DNA of 64,000 nucleotides, taken from assembly GCF_003854965.1 (NCBI RefSeq), contig NZ_RQPI01000015.1, positions 1 to 64,000 on the forward strand, given 5' to 3'. Under the pieces are notes generated by a model. That model had not been told where the DNA came from, did no database searches, and saw nothing but the letters and a program-made list of their open reading frames with translations. Shown here piece by piece: positions 15,317 to 23,867 of this stretch. The translations under genes were made by a program, and so were the position numbers. Positions within the stretch are counted from its first letter, which is position 1, and every line of letters begins with the position of its first letter. This DNA is from Paenibacillus rhizophilus. Its GTDB lineage: Bacteria > Bacillota > Bacilli > Paenibacillales > Paenibacillaceae.

Positions 15317-16222
15317 TTACGCTGCCTTGAGGAGAACACGCTCGTACTCATTGGGCGAGCAGAAGCCCACAGCTGAATGGATTCGTTTTCCATTGTAGAA
15401 GCATGTGATGTACTCGAAAATCGCTTTTCGGGCCTGTTCTCGCGTCTTAAATTTATTCAGATAAATGAGTTCTTTCTTTAAAACACTATGAAAGGACTCG
15501 ATGCAGGCGTTATCGTAACAGTTCCCTTTGCGGCTCATGCTTCCCTTCATCCCGTACGTGTCGAGGCGGGCTTGGTAGTCATGCGAAGCATATTGGCTGC
15601 CGCGGTCCGAGTGGTGAAGTACCTGGCCTTTAGGTGGACGCCGCTGCTGAACCGCGCGGTCAAGCGCCTGAATGACAAGTTCCTTGGTCATCCGGCTGTC
15701 CATATAGAAGCCGACAATTTTGCGGCTGTACAGGTCCATGACGTTTGCCAAATAGAGCCAGCCCTCATCGGTGGCGATATAGGTAATATCCGAAACCCAG
15801 GTCTGGTTCGGTGCTGCTGGCTTGAATTTTCGGTCTAGTACGTTGTCAAATACAGGCAGATTATGGTTGGAATTCGTCGTTGCCTTGTGTTTTCGGACCG
15901 TACGCGACTTGAGTCCGAGTGCCTGCATGATTCGCATCACGGTTTTTTCGGACACTGGAACCCCCTCTTTTCGGAGCACTTCCGTAATTTTGGGGCTCCC
16001 GTATAAACGGCGTGAATCTAGGAAGATTCGGCGAATGCGCCGTTCTAAATGCTTCCGGCGGTGTTCCCGTTTACTCGGTTTACGTCGTGTCCATTTATAG
16101 TAGCCGCTTCGTGAAACTTGAAACGCATCGCACATCTTCGAGACCCGGCACTTGAAGCGGTGATCATGAATAAAGGTATAGATCAGCGCCGGTCTTTGGC
16201 GAAGTAGTGCATCGCCTTTTTT
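15317..16222 (-). CDS. IS3-family transposase OrfB (DDE integrase)
   Basis: Read in the -1 frame after the slippery site at 16216-16222. It holds the HTH_21 segment (SKMCDAFQVSRSGYYKW), and the rve integrase core with the acidic triad in WVSDITYI, HHSDRGSQY and NACIESFHSVLK, ending with the usual YNGKRIHSAVGFCSPNEY. Length and motifs are normal for the IS150/IS3 group. It would be made as an OrfAB fusion and catalyse strand transfer at the element ends. Confidence 0.9.
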   Translation of the reverse strand, partial: KKGDALLRQRPALIYTFIHDHRFKCRVSKMCDAFQVSRSGYYKWTRRKPSKREHRRKHLERRIRRIFLDSRRLYGSPKITEVLRKEGVPVSEKTVMRIMQALGLKSRTVRKHKATTNSNHNLPVFDNVLDRKFKPAAPNQTWVSDITYIATDEGWLYLANVMDLYSRKIVGFYMDSRMTKELVIQALDRAVQQRRPPKGQVLHHSDRGSQYASHDYQARLDTYGMKGSMSRKGNCYDNACIESFHSVLKKELIYLNKFKTREQARKAIFEYITCFYNGKRIHSAVGFCSPNEYERVLLKAA

Positions 16223-16470
16223 AAAATCTCGTTCTCCTCTTCCAGATCGCGGATTCGTTTCTGCAAGTCTCGTGTAGCCTTGTCCTCCGACTTCAACTGA
16301 CCGCTGCCGGGAAAGGCTTGCTGACCGTCCTTCTTGTACTCGGCCATCCAACGGTACAGGGTGTTGTTGCTGATTCCCAATTCCCGGGCGACCTGCGCCA
16401 CCGGCTTGCCCTCTTCCTGAATCATCTGAACCGTCTGCAGTTTGAAGTCTTTGTCATACTTTTTATTCAT
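16183..16470 (-). CDS. IS3-family transposase OrfA
   Basis: 95 residues from ATG 16470 (AGGTG seven bases upstream; a GTG at 16479 overlaps it). The helix-turn-helix is KPVAQVARELGISNNTLYRW, which binds the element ends, and a leucine zipper (LQKRIRDLEEENEILKKAM) follows for dimerisation and contact with OrfB. Near its 3' end lies A-AAA-AAG, the classic IS3 -1 frameshift heptamer. Confidence 0.9.
   Translation of the reverse strand: MNKKYDKDFKLQTVQMIQEEGKPVAQVARELGISNNTLYRWMAEYKKDGQQAFPGSGQLKSEDKATRDLQKRIRDLEEENEILKKAMHYFAKDRR
16216..16222 (-). promoter_or_regulatory. Programmed -1 frameshift heptamer
   Basis: Minus-strand A-AAA-AAG in the orfA frame (codons TTA AAA AAG). A -1 slip joins orfA to the orfB frame, whose open region begins upstream of this point, giving the OrfAB transposase. 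Confidence 0.8.
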
Positions 16471-16544
16471 GATTGACACCTCGAATTTTGATGAGTTTAT
16501 TCTATCGCATTCTCGGTTCTCGGTGTCTACTTTTTAGTCTAACA

Positions 16545-17137
16545 GCAAAGGAGAGCAAGGTATACGATTAGGAGCAGTTGATCTCACCACCCATGAGATG
16601 ACGCTCTGGGGCGATAATGACATGCTAGTAGAAACAATCACATTAGATCACAAAAACAAAAAAATCTATGCTTCTGCTTATTCTGTGAAGCAAAGGAATT
16701 ATAGTCTGGCCCATCAAGATGGACCTGCGGGGCAGAACAATTTTAAAATGCCAACTTATACCGTATATGAAACAGATTTCGATTTGAAGGAGAAAACCAA
16801 ACTTTTTAGCAAGAATTACTGGATTCGTATGCTGATGAATAAGGGTGGTCATGTTATTGCATTTTGTGACAAGGAATATAATAAGGGACAAGTGCCCTCT
16901 ACGGTTGTTGACTATGATACTGCCAAGAAAACATCCAGTGTGAGTAAGTGGGGAACTGTAAGATTACAAAGAGGAGAGGCCAATTACTCGAACGATGGCA
17001 ATAAAATATATGCGATAGCTGTCGTTAATAACAAACGTGGGTTATTCGAGTATGATGTGAAGAGTAATAAATTTACTGCTATATTTACTCCTGAAGCTGG
17101 GTTCATTAATAACATCCAGGTTGTAAAAGGATCATAA
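16545..17137 (+). pseudogene. Lipoprotein gene, 3' part (after IS3 element)
   Basis: The frame continues from the IS end (KGEQGIRLGAVDLTTHEMTL) with no start codon of its own until ATG 16598, which lacks a ribosome binding site. It carries repeated blade-like segments (DYDTAKKTSSVSKWGTVRLQ, LFEYDVKSNKFTAIFTPEAG) that match the style of the 5' part. Without the signal peptide it would not be exported even if translated. Confidence 0.78.
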
Positions 17138-17180
17138 AACAAAGATTTTAAAATTAAATGGAATAGGTCTTTTTAGAATT

Positions 17181-17213
17181 AGAAACGCATCGCACAAGAT
17201 GGGTTTCTTTTTT
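17181..17213 (+). terminator. Intrinsic terminator after lipoprotein gene
   Basis: AGAAACGCATC pairs with GATGGGTTTCT (one mismatch), loop GCACAA, then TTTTTT. Confidence 0.85.
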
Positions 17214-17303
17214 CTATAAGTGAAGCGATTTGTGCGATATGATGTTCTCCGGGCCTTGCTTGCGGCTCGAAGCTGTAACTGGACGTTGATGCGAATATTG
17301 TTC

Positions 17304-17334
17304 TTGACTTAAAGCTAACTCTAACTGCTACTCT
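17304..17334 (+). promoter_or_regulatory. MerR-type promoter with 19-bp spacer
   Basis: TTGACT (17304-17309) and TACTCT (17329-17334) are separated by 19 bases containing a partial dyad (TAAAGCTAACTCTAACT). Over-long spacers with the operator between the hexamers are the hallmark of promoters untwisted by MerR-family activators. It drives the MerR/MFS operon. Confidence 0.65.
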
Positions 17335-17354
17335 GAAAAAGGGGGATAAATGAT

Positions 17355-17747
17355 ATGTATAAAATAAGTGATGTTTCGCAGTTAACGGGGTTGTCTACGC
17401 ACACACTACGCTATTATGAAGAAATAGGTCTGCTTCCTGCAGTTAATAAGAATTGTTCCGGTATAAGAGAGTATAGTGACGAAGACATTGCCTTTATCGA
17501 GTTTGTTAAGGATTTAAAGGAAATGGGACTGTCGTTAGAAGAGATTATCCATTTTGGAAAAGAGGGTTGTGTGAGTGAAAATAGCACATTAACTGTGAAT
17601 GCTCAACTAATAAGCATATTAATGAAACGTTTAGCTGTACTGGAAAGTCATTTACGGGAACTCGATGAAAAAAGAAAAGTCATAGAGAACAATAGGGCAA
17701 AAATAATTGATCGAATGAGCTTTTATAAGGATATGTTAAACAAATGA
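17355..17747 (+). CDS. MerR-family transcriptional regulator
   Basis: 130 residues, ATG 17355 after GGGGGA. The N-terminal winged helix is YKISDVSQLTGLSTHTLRYY followed by EEIGLLPAVNKNCSGIREYS, then a long dimerisation coiled coil (residues about 80-115). No large ligand domain is present, and the C-terminus lacks the paired cysteines of metal sensors, so it is of the small-molecule or redox type. Its stop overlaps the start of the MFS gene by four bases (ATGA), so they are translationally coupled, and it most likely activates this exporter. Confidence 0.88.
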   Translation: MYKISDVSQLTGLSTHTLRYYEEIGLLPAVNKNCSGIREYSDEDIAFIEFVKDLKEMGLSLEEIIHFGKEGCVSENSTLTVNAQLISILMKRLAVLESHLRELDEKRKVIENNRAKIIDRMSFYKDMLNK

Positions 17748-18919
17748 AAAATTCAAAGTTAAAATGGTTAGTCACAGGATCAATTTTGAACAATGCGGGA
17801 ATCAGTTTTATTTGGCCGTTAAATACGATTTACATGCACGATCACCTGGGAAAATCACTGGCTGTTGCTGGTTTTGTGTTATTCATGGATTCTATTACAA
17901 CGTTAATCGGCAATTTTTTCGGCGGGCGGTTATCTGATAGGATAGGTGGCTATAAAACGGTTCTACTCGGACTGTTTATCTCGATTATTTCGCTTATTGG
18001 TTTAGTTATTAATCATGACTGGCCTCTTTACGCCGTATTTTTAGTGATCCTGGGTTTGGGTACAGGCATTATTTTTACATCCGTTAATTCGCTGGCGACC
18101 CGTGTATCAGGCTATGATCATCGTTATGTATTTAATTCCATTTACTTAGGGCTTAATATCGGAGTAGCTGCCGGAACATCGATTGCCGGTTTCATTGCGG
18201 ATATCAATATTTCTCTTATATTTATAGCGAACTTGTTATTATACATCGCCTTTCTAATCATCGTTTTATTGTTTTATAAAGATATAGGAGCCATTCCTCC
18301 ACAAAGTGATTCTAAAGAGTTAAATGAAGCAGGAGATAGCCGCAAGGGTAAACTATTAGTCCATGTATTTATCATCTGTTTTGTTTACTTCGTGGTGTGG
18401 ATGGGTTATGTCCAATGGCAAAGCAACATTTCGGCCTATTTGCCAAAATACAATATTTCAATTAAACAATATAGCTTCTTATGGACGATCAATGCCATAC
18501 TTATTATTTTAGGCCAGCCGCTGATTTCGTTAATTATTAAAAAAGTGGCTCATACTTATAAAATACAGATTTATATGGGCGTTACGCTGTTTATTTTTTC
18601 TTTCATTGTCCTCATATTTAGTCAGCAGTATATAGGGTTCATGGCTGCTATTGTCTTGCTTACCTTAGGAGAAATGTTTGTGTTTCCTGCTATACCTGCA
18701 ATGATTAATGCGATTTCACCATCTCATGCAAAAGGTTCCTATCAAAGTTTTGTAAATATGTCGTCTACCTTAGGCAGAGCGATCGGACCCATGCTTGGCG
18801 GAGTTGTTGTTGAACAACTATCCTACGTTTATCTCTATTTAGCGGCGATTGTTCTAATGGTTATAGCCGTGTTGATTTTTCATTATAAGTTAAAACAAGA
18901 TGAGGTCCGATCAATTTGA
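17744..18919 (+). CDS. MFS transporter (drug efflux type)
   Basis: 391 residues with about 12 transmembrane segments. The first cytoplasmic loop has the MFS motif A as GGRLSDRIGGYKTVL. The pattern resembles Bacillus MDR transporters of the YfmO/YttB kind, and the gene is coupled by a 4-base overlap to a MerR regulator, a common arrangement for drug-inducible efflux. The substrate cannot be told from sequence. A minus-strand terminator lies just downstream. Confidence 0.85.
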   Translation: MKNSKLKWLVTGSILNNAGISFIWPLNTIYMHDHLGKSLAVAGFVLFMDSITTLIGNFFGGRLSDRIGGYKTVLLGLFISIISLIGLVINHDWPLYAVFLVILGLGTGIIFTSVNSLATRVSGYDHRYVFNSIYLGLNIGVAAGTSIAGFIADINISLIFIANLLLYIAFLIIVLLFYKDIGAIPPQSDSKELNEAGDSRKGKLLVHVFIICFVYFVVWMGYVQWQSNISAYLPKYNISIKQYSFLWTINAILIILGQPLISLIIKKVAHTYKIQIYMGVTLFIFSFIVLIFSQQYIGFMAAIVLLTLGEMFVFPAIPAMINAISPSHAKGSYQSFVNMSSTLGRAIGPMLGGVVVEQLSYVYLYLAAIVLMVIAVLIFHYKLKQDEVRSI

Positions 18920-18950
18920 AAAAAAGCCGACGCCCCTTTCGGGCATCGGC
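18919..18950 (-). terminator. Intrinsic terminator for Met-rich protein gene
   Basis: On the minus strand GGGCATCGGC-like arms pair (GCCGACGCCC/GGGCATCGGC, one mismatch, loop CTTTC) and are followed by T7. It also overlaps the end of the MFS gene. Confidence 0.75.
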
Positions 18951-18962
18951 CTTCACTGCCGC

Positions 18963-19475
18963 CTACATAGACTTCATCATAAAGGGTGCAAGCAGGTACA
19001 TGGAGATAAAATCCTTCGTTACATAGGTTTTGCCATTCATGCGAATCGGAGCATGAGCGAGCATTTTTTTATCCATTCCGACCATGATGTCCTTCGAATC
19101 CAGCATCACCTTTACCGTATACATGTCCTTCATCGCTTGGTCCGGGTTGTCCGACATATCCATATCCATGCCCATTCCCATATCCATACCCATATAGGTT
19201 AGGGTGATCGACTGGTCGTCGCCGTTCCACATGATCATGTAGCCCAGCGTCTCGGCCAGCAGCCGAAGCGGCACGTAGGCTATCCCGTTCATCATCATCA
19301 TATCGGTCTGGTTTCCGGTCCCCATCATCTTGTTCTGCTCCATCATCATGTTAGGCGCCTTCGAGGAGTTTCTTCCTGAGTCCATCGGTTTCATCGTATC
19401 CGCTTGGGCGATTCCCGGGAGAAGAAGGACGATGGAAAGAGTGGATACGGCAGCGGCTTTTTTCATTGGATTCAT
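18963..19475 (-). CDS. Secreted Met-rich copper-amine-oxidase-N-like (stalk) protein
   Basis: 170 residues, ATG 19475 with AAGGAGG eight bases upstream. A signal peptide (LSIVLLLPGIAQA) is followed by a stalk domain of the copper amine oxidase N-terminal type (YVPLRLLAETLGYMIMWNGD). About 33 of 170 residues are Met, with runs such as MGMDMGMGMDMDM, a composition seen in Cu(I)/Ag(I)-binding exported proteins. The gene follows a two-component system and has its own copy of the shared 21-base dyad. A role in envelope copper binding is plausible inference, not shown. Confidence 0.75.
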   Translation of the reverse strand: MNPMKKAAAVSTLSIVLLLPGIAQADTMKPMDSGRNSSKAPNMMMEQNKMMGTGNQTDMMMMNGIAYVPLRLLAETLGYMIMWNGDDQSITLTYMGMDMGMGMDMDMSDNPDQAMKDMYTVKVMLDSKDIMVGMDKKMLAHAPIRMNGKTYVTKDFISMYLLAPFMMKSM

Positions 19476-19547
19476 AGGTGTTTCCTCCTTAAGATGGTTT
19501 GTTCTACGGTCTTAACGATACCGAAGGGCTCTTAAGAAAGACTAACG

Positions 19548-19568
19548 GAATCCTTACAAAAGGATTAA
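19548..19568. promoter_or_regulatory. Putative response-regulator operator, copy 2
   Basis: A 21-base sequence containing AATCCTT-ACAA-AAGGATT, identical to 21418-21438. It lies 73 bases upstream of the Met-rich protein gene, right after the kinase stop codon, so this gene likely has its own regulated promoter. Confidence 0.6.
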
Positions 19569-19573
19569 CAAAT

Positions 19574-20632
19574 TCAAAACATTCTCGTTTGCGGCACCGT
19601 GAGCCAAAAGCGGCTCCCCTTCCCTTCCCGGCTCTGCACCCCGACCTCTCCGCCGTGCCGCTGGACAATCGATTTCACAATCGCCAGTCCAAGCCCGGCT
19701 CCGCCGCCGCCTTCCCGCCCGCGTGACGGGTCCGTCCGGTAAAACCGCTCAAACACCCGGTCTTGGTACGGCTCCGCAATCCCCGGCCCTTGATCTGTCA
19801 CGGACAGCTCCACGTAAGCATCGGCGCATTCCCTGGCTTCAATGACAATGGCTCCGGAGGCCGGAGAGAAACGAATGGCATTCTGCAGCAAATTGCCGAG
19901 CGCCCGCTTGATCTCAAAGGCATCGATCCATACCGGGCCTAAATCCTCCGGCAACCGCACGTCCACTTCGATCTGCTTCTCGCTCAGGTGCAGATAGTAA
20001 CTCTGCAGCACCTCCACAATCAGACTGTCCACCGCGGCGGGCTGCTGCCGAAGCTCCAAAGCGCCGGCATCGAGCCGCGACAACTCAAACAAATCGTCGA
20101 TAAGCCCGTTCAGCCTCCGGGTTTCGAGCCGAATCGTCTGCAAGTAACGGTCAAACGTCTCACGGTCCTGAATCACATCATCCTGCAGCGCCTCTACGAA
20201 CGATTGGATGGATGCCATCGGCGTCCGCAGATCATGCGAAACGTTCGCGATCAGCTCCGACCTTGCCTCTTCCGACGCATGGAGCCGGTCGAACAGCTCG
20301 CGCAGTGTGCCTGACATTTGATTAAATTGGGCAGCCAGCCGCTGAAATTCCAGCGGCCCTATGCGCGGAACATCGGTGTTGAAGTCCCCGCTTGCGACCC
20401 GCTGCGTTTCGCCGGCAAGCACACGAATCCACCTCGCAAGCGGACGGGTCAGAAGAGCATGGACGAGCAGCGAAACGAAACCCGCTCCCACTGTGATGCA
20501 CGTAATGAGCACATATTCGTTCCAGGACAGCAGCATATACCGGTAAGTGACCGACACGCTTACTAGAATGACGGCGATGCTGACCCCATTCAGCAGCAGC
20601 AAATAAGAACGCAAACCCAGTCTTAGCTTCAT
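19574..20632 (-). CDS. Sensor histidine kinase (HAMP, HisKA, HATPase)
   Basis: 352 residues. Two N-terminal transmembrane segments (about 10-30 and 38-60) enclose almost no external loop, so it may sense within the membrane. A HAMP domain follows (RVASGDFNTDVPRIG), then the H box ANVSHDLRTPMASIQSF, N box LLQNAIRFSP, and DQGPGIAEP and GGGGAGLGLAIVKS glycine boxes. Its start overlaps the regulator stop by four bases (ATGA), so the pair is coupled. The short sensor resembles BceS/YvcQ-like or copper-responsive kinases; the stimulus is unknown. Confidence 0.9.
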   Translation of the reverse strand: MKLRLGLRSYLLLLNGVSIAVILVSVSVTYRYMLLSWNEYVLITCITVGAGFVSLLVHALLTRPLARWIRVLAGETQRVASGDFNTDVPRIGPLEFQRLAAQFNQMSGTLRELFDRLHASEEARSELIANVSHDLRTPMASIQSFVEALQDDVIQDRETFDRYLQTIRLETRRLNGLIDDLFELSRLDAGALELRQQPAAVDSLIVEVLQSYYLHLSEKQIEVDVRLPEDLGPVWIDAFEIKRALGNLLQNAIRFSPASGAIVIEARECADAYVELSVTDQGPGIAEPYQDRVFERFYRTDPSRGREGGGGAGLGLAIVKSIVQRHGGEVGVQSREGKGSRFWLTVPQTRMF

Positions 20633-21351
20633 GGAACTTCCTGCCCCTCAAATTTATAGCCGATCCCCCAGACCGTTTTGATGTAATCCGGCTCCGAGGG
20701 GTTGGCTTCTATCTTTTCCCGAAGACGCCGGATATGAACGGTAACCGTCGTTGTATCTCCGTAATAATCGACATCCCACACTTTATTAAGCAGCTGGCTC
20801 CGGGAAAATACCTGCTCCGGATGAGCGGCGAGCAGCGTCAGCAGCTCAAACTCTTTGACCGTCAACTCGATCCGGACGCCGTCCACCTCCACACCCCTGC
20901 TCGGCAGATGGATGGCAAGACCCGGGAAGCGGATCAATTCCTTTGCTGCGAGCGAAGGTGAGGAGGGCTGCTGCGGCTGGCCTGAGAAATGCAGCCTGCG
21001 AAGAATCGCCTTAACCCGCAGGACAAGCTCTCTCGGGCTGAAGGGCTTCGTTATATAATCGTCGGCGCCCATCGTCAGCCCGATAATGCGGTCGCCCTCC
21101 TCCCCGCGCGCCGTCAGCATAATGACCGGAACATCATGCTCATTGCGGATCTCCTCGCATACCTGGAAGCCGCTTTTTTTCGGCATCATAACATCGAGAA
21201 TGATCAAATCCGGCGTGGTTTCCCGCCATACCCGCAACGATTCCTCACCGTCCGCTGCCACCAGCACCTGATACCCTTCCCGCTCCAAATAACGCGTGCA
21301 CACGTCCCGTATATTCGACTCATCGTCTACAATTAAAATTTTAATGGTCAT
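20629..21351 (-). CDS. OmpR/PhoB-family response regulator
   Basis: 240 residues from ATG 21351 (AAGGGGGA eight bases upstream), rather than the longer frame start at 21381. The receiver has the acidic pocket ILIVDDES, phosphoacceptor Asp in DLIILDVMMPKKSG, and the conserved Lys in DDYITKPFSPREL. The C-terminal winged helix is complete (LTVKEFELLTLLAAHPEQVF, DTTTVTVHIRRLREKIE, IKTVWGIGYKFE). It pairs with the kinase downstream. Identical 21-base dyads before this gene and before the Met-rich gene suggest autoregulation and a direct target. Confidence 0.92.
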   Translation of the reverse strand: MTIKILIVDDESNIRDVCTRYLEREGYQVLVAADGEESLRVWRETTPDLIILDVMMPKKSGFQVCEEIRNEHDVPVIMLTARGEEGDRIIGLTMGADDYITKPFSPRELVLRVKAILRRLHFSGQPQQPSSPSLAAKELIRFPGLAIHLPSRGVEVDGVRIELTVKEFELLTLLAAHPEQVFSRSQLLNKVWDVDYYGDTTTVTVHIRRLREKIEANPSEPDYIKTVWGIGYKFEGQEVP

Positions 21352-21417
21352 ACAGCATTCCCCCTTTCTTCCTGAATGCAATCGCCTTGTAGCGATTATA
21401 CCGTATCCCGCCGACTC

Positions 21418-21438
21418 GAATCCTTACAAAAGGATTAA
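21418..21438. promoter_or_regulatory. Putative response-regulator operator, copy 1
   Basis: Same 21 bases as 19548-19568 in the same orientation, 66 bases upstream of the response regulator start. Core inverted repeat AATCCTT-ACAA-AAGGATT. Confidence 0.6.
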
Positions 21439-21605
21439 ATCAAACCTGTGAAAGCCCTTATTCCAAAGGCGATTTGGGATAGGCAGTCGGAAATGAAATC
21501 CAAGAGTTTTATAAAGAAACATCCGAAAACATCTAAAGTAATCGCTTTCCTAAAAATGTATAATGAGAGCGGGTTTAGCTTGTTATATTCTAAGGTACAA
21601 GGTGG

Positions 21606-22517
21606 GTGACAGTGTTGAAAATTCAATTAAATGAGCAGCTTTCCATTTCCAAACTGGTCATTGGATGCATGAGAATGAATGACTGGAATTTAAGTGCCGA
21701 ACAAGCGGTGGAATTTATCGAATGGTGCATTGAGCGGGGAATCACAACTTTTGACCATGCCGATATATACGGCGGCGATCATCGAAACGAGGCGCTTTTT
21801 GGCGAATCTCTGCAACTGAAGCCGTCCCTGCGGGAGAAAATCGAGATCGTCACGAAATGCGCGATCAGTGTGCCGAATGCCCGAAATCCCCATATTAAAA
21901 CCCGTTTTTTCAACACGGATAAAGAGTATATTTTGGCGCAGGTCAACGATTCCTTGGACAAGCTTCATTGCGGTTACATTGATATCCTGTTGATTCATAT
22001 GTTTGACCTTTTGATCGATCCGCGCGAGCTTAATGAAACTCTCCTTCAGCTTCAAAGCGAGGGAAAGGTCAAGTATTTCGGATTGTCCAATCACAGCCCA
22101 CTTGAATTTGACACTTTGCAAAAATATTCGGACATTCATTTTGTCACTCACCAATTTATGCTGAATCCGCTGGGCATCCAGAACTATACTAACGGCACAA
22201 TGACCCACTGCCTAAAAGAGGGGATATCCCCGATGATTTGGTCGCCTCTGGCGGGCGGACGAATTTTTAAACCGACTAGTGCGTTTGAGGAGAACATGCA
22301 TAACGTCCTGGAAAATATTCGGCAGGAACTGGGGCTGAAACATCTCGACGAGGTCATCTACAAATGGGTCTTCAAGCACTCGTCCAATCCCGCCATCGTA
22401 CTGGGCACCGGAAACAAGGAGCGGATTGAGCGGGCCATAAAATCGGCGGCCGGCGTGGAGTTGACCAAAGAGCAATGGTATAAAATCCTTGTCGAAGCAG
22501 GGTATACGCTGTGGTAA
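21606..22517 (+). CDS. Aldo/keto reductase (YdhF-like)
   Basis: 303 residues; GTG 21606, with GTG 21612 equally likely given AAGGTGG at 21598-21604. The AKR catalytic tetrad is visible: Asp in TTFDHADIYGG, Tyr in the same motif, Lys in IEIVTKCAI and His in IDILLIHMFD. The C-terminal NADPH-binding loop reads AIVLGTGNKERIERAI. It resembles the YdhF/YcsN group of NADPH-dependent oxidoreductases, which reduce carbonyl compounds of uncertain identity. It is a single-gene unit with a terminator following. Confidence 0.88.
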   Translation: MTVLKIQLNEQLSISKLVIGCMRMNDWNLSAEQAVEFIEWCIERGITTFDHADIYGGDHRNEALFGESLQLKPSLREKIEIVTKCAISVPNARNPHIKTRFFNTDKEYILAQVNDSLDKLHCGYIDILLIHMFDLLIDPRELNETLLQLQSEGKVKYFGLSNHSPLEFDTLQKYSDIHFVTHQFMLNPLGIQNYTNGTMTHCLKEGISPMIWSPLAGGRIFKPTSAFEENMHNVLENIRQELGLKHLDEVIYKWVFKHSSNPAIVLGTGNKERIERAIKSAAGVELTKEQWYKILVEAGYTLW

Positions 22518-22580
22518 ATGACAGGATTCAAACCTAACCGGCGGAACGAACAGGCGAAGGTGGATCAGAAAAAGCTATAG

Positions 22581-22627
22581 AAGGGCCGCCCTGCGGTAGA
22601 GAACTCTACATGCGGAGCGGCCCTTTT
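22581..22627. terminator. Intrinsic terminator between convergent genes
   Basis: Outer arms AAGGGCCGC and GCGGCCCTT with an inner GTAGAG/CTCTAC stem, then TTTTT. It separates the aldo/keto reductase from the minus-strand germination permease gene and can serve both. Confidence 0.8.
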
Positions 22628-22637
22628 TCGACCTTAT

Positions 22638-23732
22638 TCATTTGCTCACCATTTTACGAATAGCGGCAATGATCAATAATAGAATGGGGATCACCACATA
22701 GAGCGGGAAAAATATATAAGGTATGGAGATGTTCCAGCCAATATAAATATGTTGCGAGTAAGTTGACGCAATGATAAAAGACAATGCCAGAATAATCGTG
22801 CCCCATGGAATAAGGAGGGGATAGTAAGATTTCAATTTGAACAGCTGCGCGGTTCCGAGTACGGTACCGTACATGAATGCCCCCAGCTTGAAGAATCCGC
22901 CCAGCACCATCATCAGGATTGCGAGCGCATCCAGGTTCATAATAAAATCTCCCAGATTGACCATGCCAATGGCGGTGTATAGCGGAAATTCCGTTTCTTT
23001 AAGAACGAGAGGACCAAATACAGAAATAAGCCCCAGCATATTTAATGCCAAGATGATGCCTGACGCAAGTATCGCAATCATCCCGGCTTTTCTGATGCCG
23101 CTGCGGTCATTCAAGTCTGTGGCAAACATCATGAACAGCAGCGATTGTCCGAACGGAAATACGATAAGGAAGGGAAATACCGCGTCCCATATGGGTTTAA
23201 GCCCTTTAGCTAAAACCGGTTCTGTATACTCAAAATGATGAATTTGAGAACTGAAGATCAGAATCCACCCTAGGACAAAGGCCACAAAGGCAACCGGAAA
23301 CAATATTTCCCCCAAACGTCCGAGCACTTCCAGCCCGCCGCGCAAACAATAGACGATGCTGAGCATGAACCCTGCCATCACCACTAATGTCGGTGTCTCC
23401 GTCAAGATCGTCTGCGCTATGAGTTCCCCAAAGTCTCGCAATACCCGTGAAGACTCATAAGCAAAATTCACTATATAAATAAGCGATAGCGGATATCCGA
23501 GCCATTTTCCAACGATCTCGGGAATCATTTGTACAAGTGTTCGGCTCGGATAATATTCGCATAGCTTTGTGTAGACCCACATTAACGCTAGTCCGCCGAG
23601 CATCGCGGCTAATATAGCCAGCCACTCATCTTGCTTGGCCTGCATACGCAATCCAAAGAGAACCGTAGTCCCGATTTCAAACAGGATGATGATGGAAATA
23701 AGCTGCCACCCGCTAATTTTTTCCTGAGCCAT
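22638..23732 (-). CDS. GerAB/GerB-family germination permease, stand-alone copy
   Basis: 364 residues from ATG 23732 (AAAGGA seven bases upstream; the longer frame to 23777 has no ribosome binding site). About ten transmembrane segments with the APC-superfamily spore permease pattern: ISGWQLISIIILFEIGT at the N-terminus, GKWLGYPLSLIYIVNFAYES, and YCLRGGLEVLGRLGEILFP. GerB subunits bind the germinant in the spore inner membrane. It is divergent from a complete B-A-C-D operon 135 bases away and has no A or C partner on its own strand, so it may supply an alternative ligand-binding subunit. Confidence 0.87.
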   Translation of the reverse strand: MAQEKISGWQLISIIILFEIGTTVLFGLRMQAKQDEWLAILAAMLGGLALMWVYTKLCEYYPSRTLVQMIPEIVGKWLGYPLSLIYIVNFAYESSRVLRDFGELIAQTILTETPTLVVMAGFMLSIVYCLRGGLEVLGRLGEILFPVAFVAFVLGWILIFSSQIHHFEYTEPVLAKGLKPIWDAVFPFLIVFPFGQSLLFMMFATDLNDRSGIRKAGMIAILASGIILALNMLGLISVFGPLVLKETEFPLYTAIGMVNLGDFIMNLDALAILMMVLGGFFKLGAFMYGTVLGTAQLFKLKSYYPLLIPWGTIILALSFIIASTYSQHIYIGWNISIPYIFFPLYVVIPILLLIIAAIRKMVSK

Positions 23733-23867
23733 GTCATGTCCTTTCCCGTGGGAAATAATAAACACCAGTATTTGCAATCAAGGTAAAAATAAACATTGCG
23801 CCGAGCGGTTATTTAAACCTCCATTAGGAAAATATTCTAAGTAGGCTTGGATTTTGGAGGGACAACA

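Larger units (their letters stand above)
15284..16544 (-). mobile_element. IS3-family insertion sequence (IS150-like)
   Basis: About 1.26 kb with overlapping orfA and orfB on the minus strand. Terminal sequences share AAAGTAGACAC at both ends in inverted orientation (left 15291-15301, right about 16520-16530). Ends are placed at 5'-TG and CA-3' (15284, 16544), a choice supported by restoration of the lipoprotein frame; the arms differ by a 4-base offset and I see no convincing target duplication, so the ends are uncertain by a few bases. Both transposase frames and the frameshift site look intact, so the element may be active. Confidence 0.85.
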
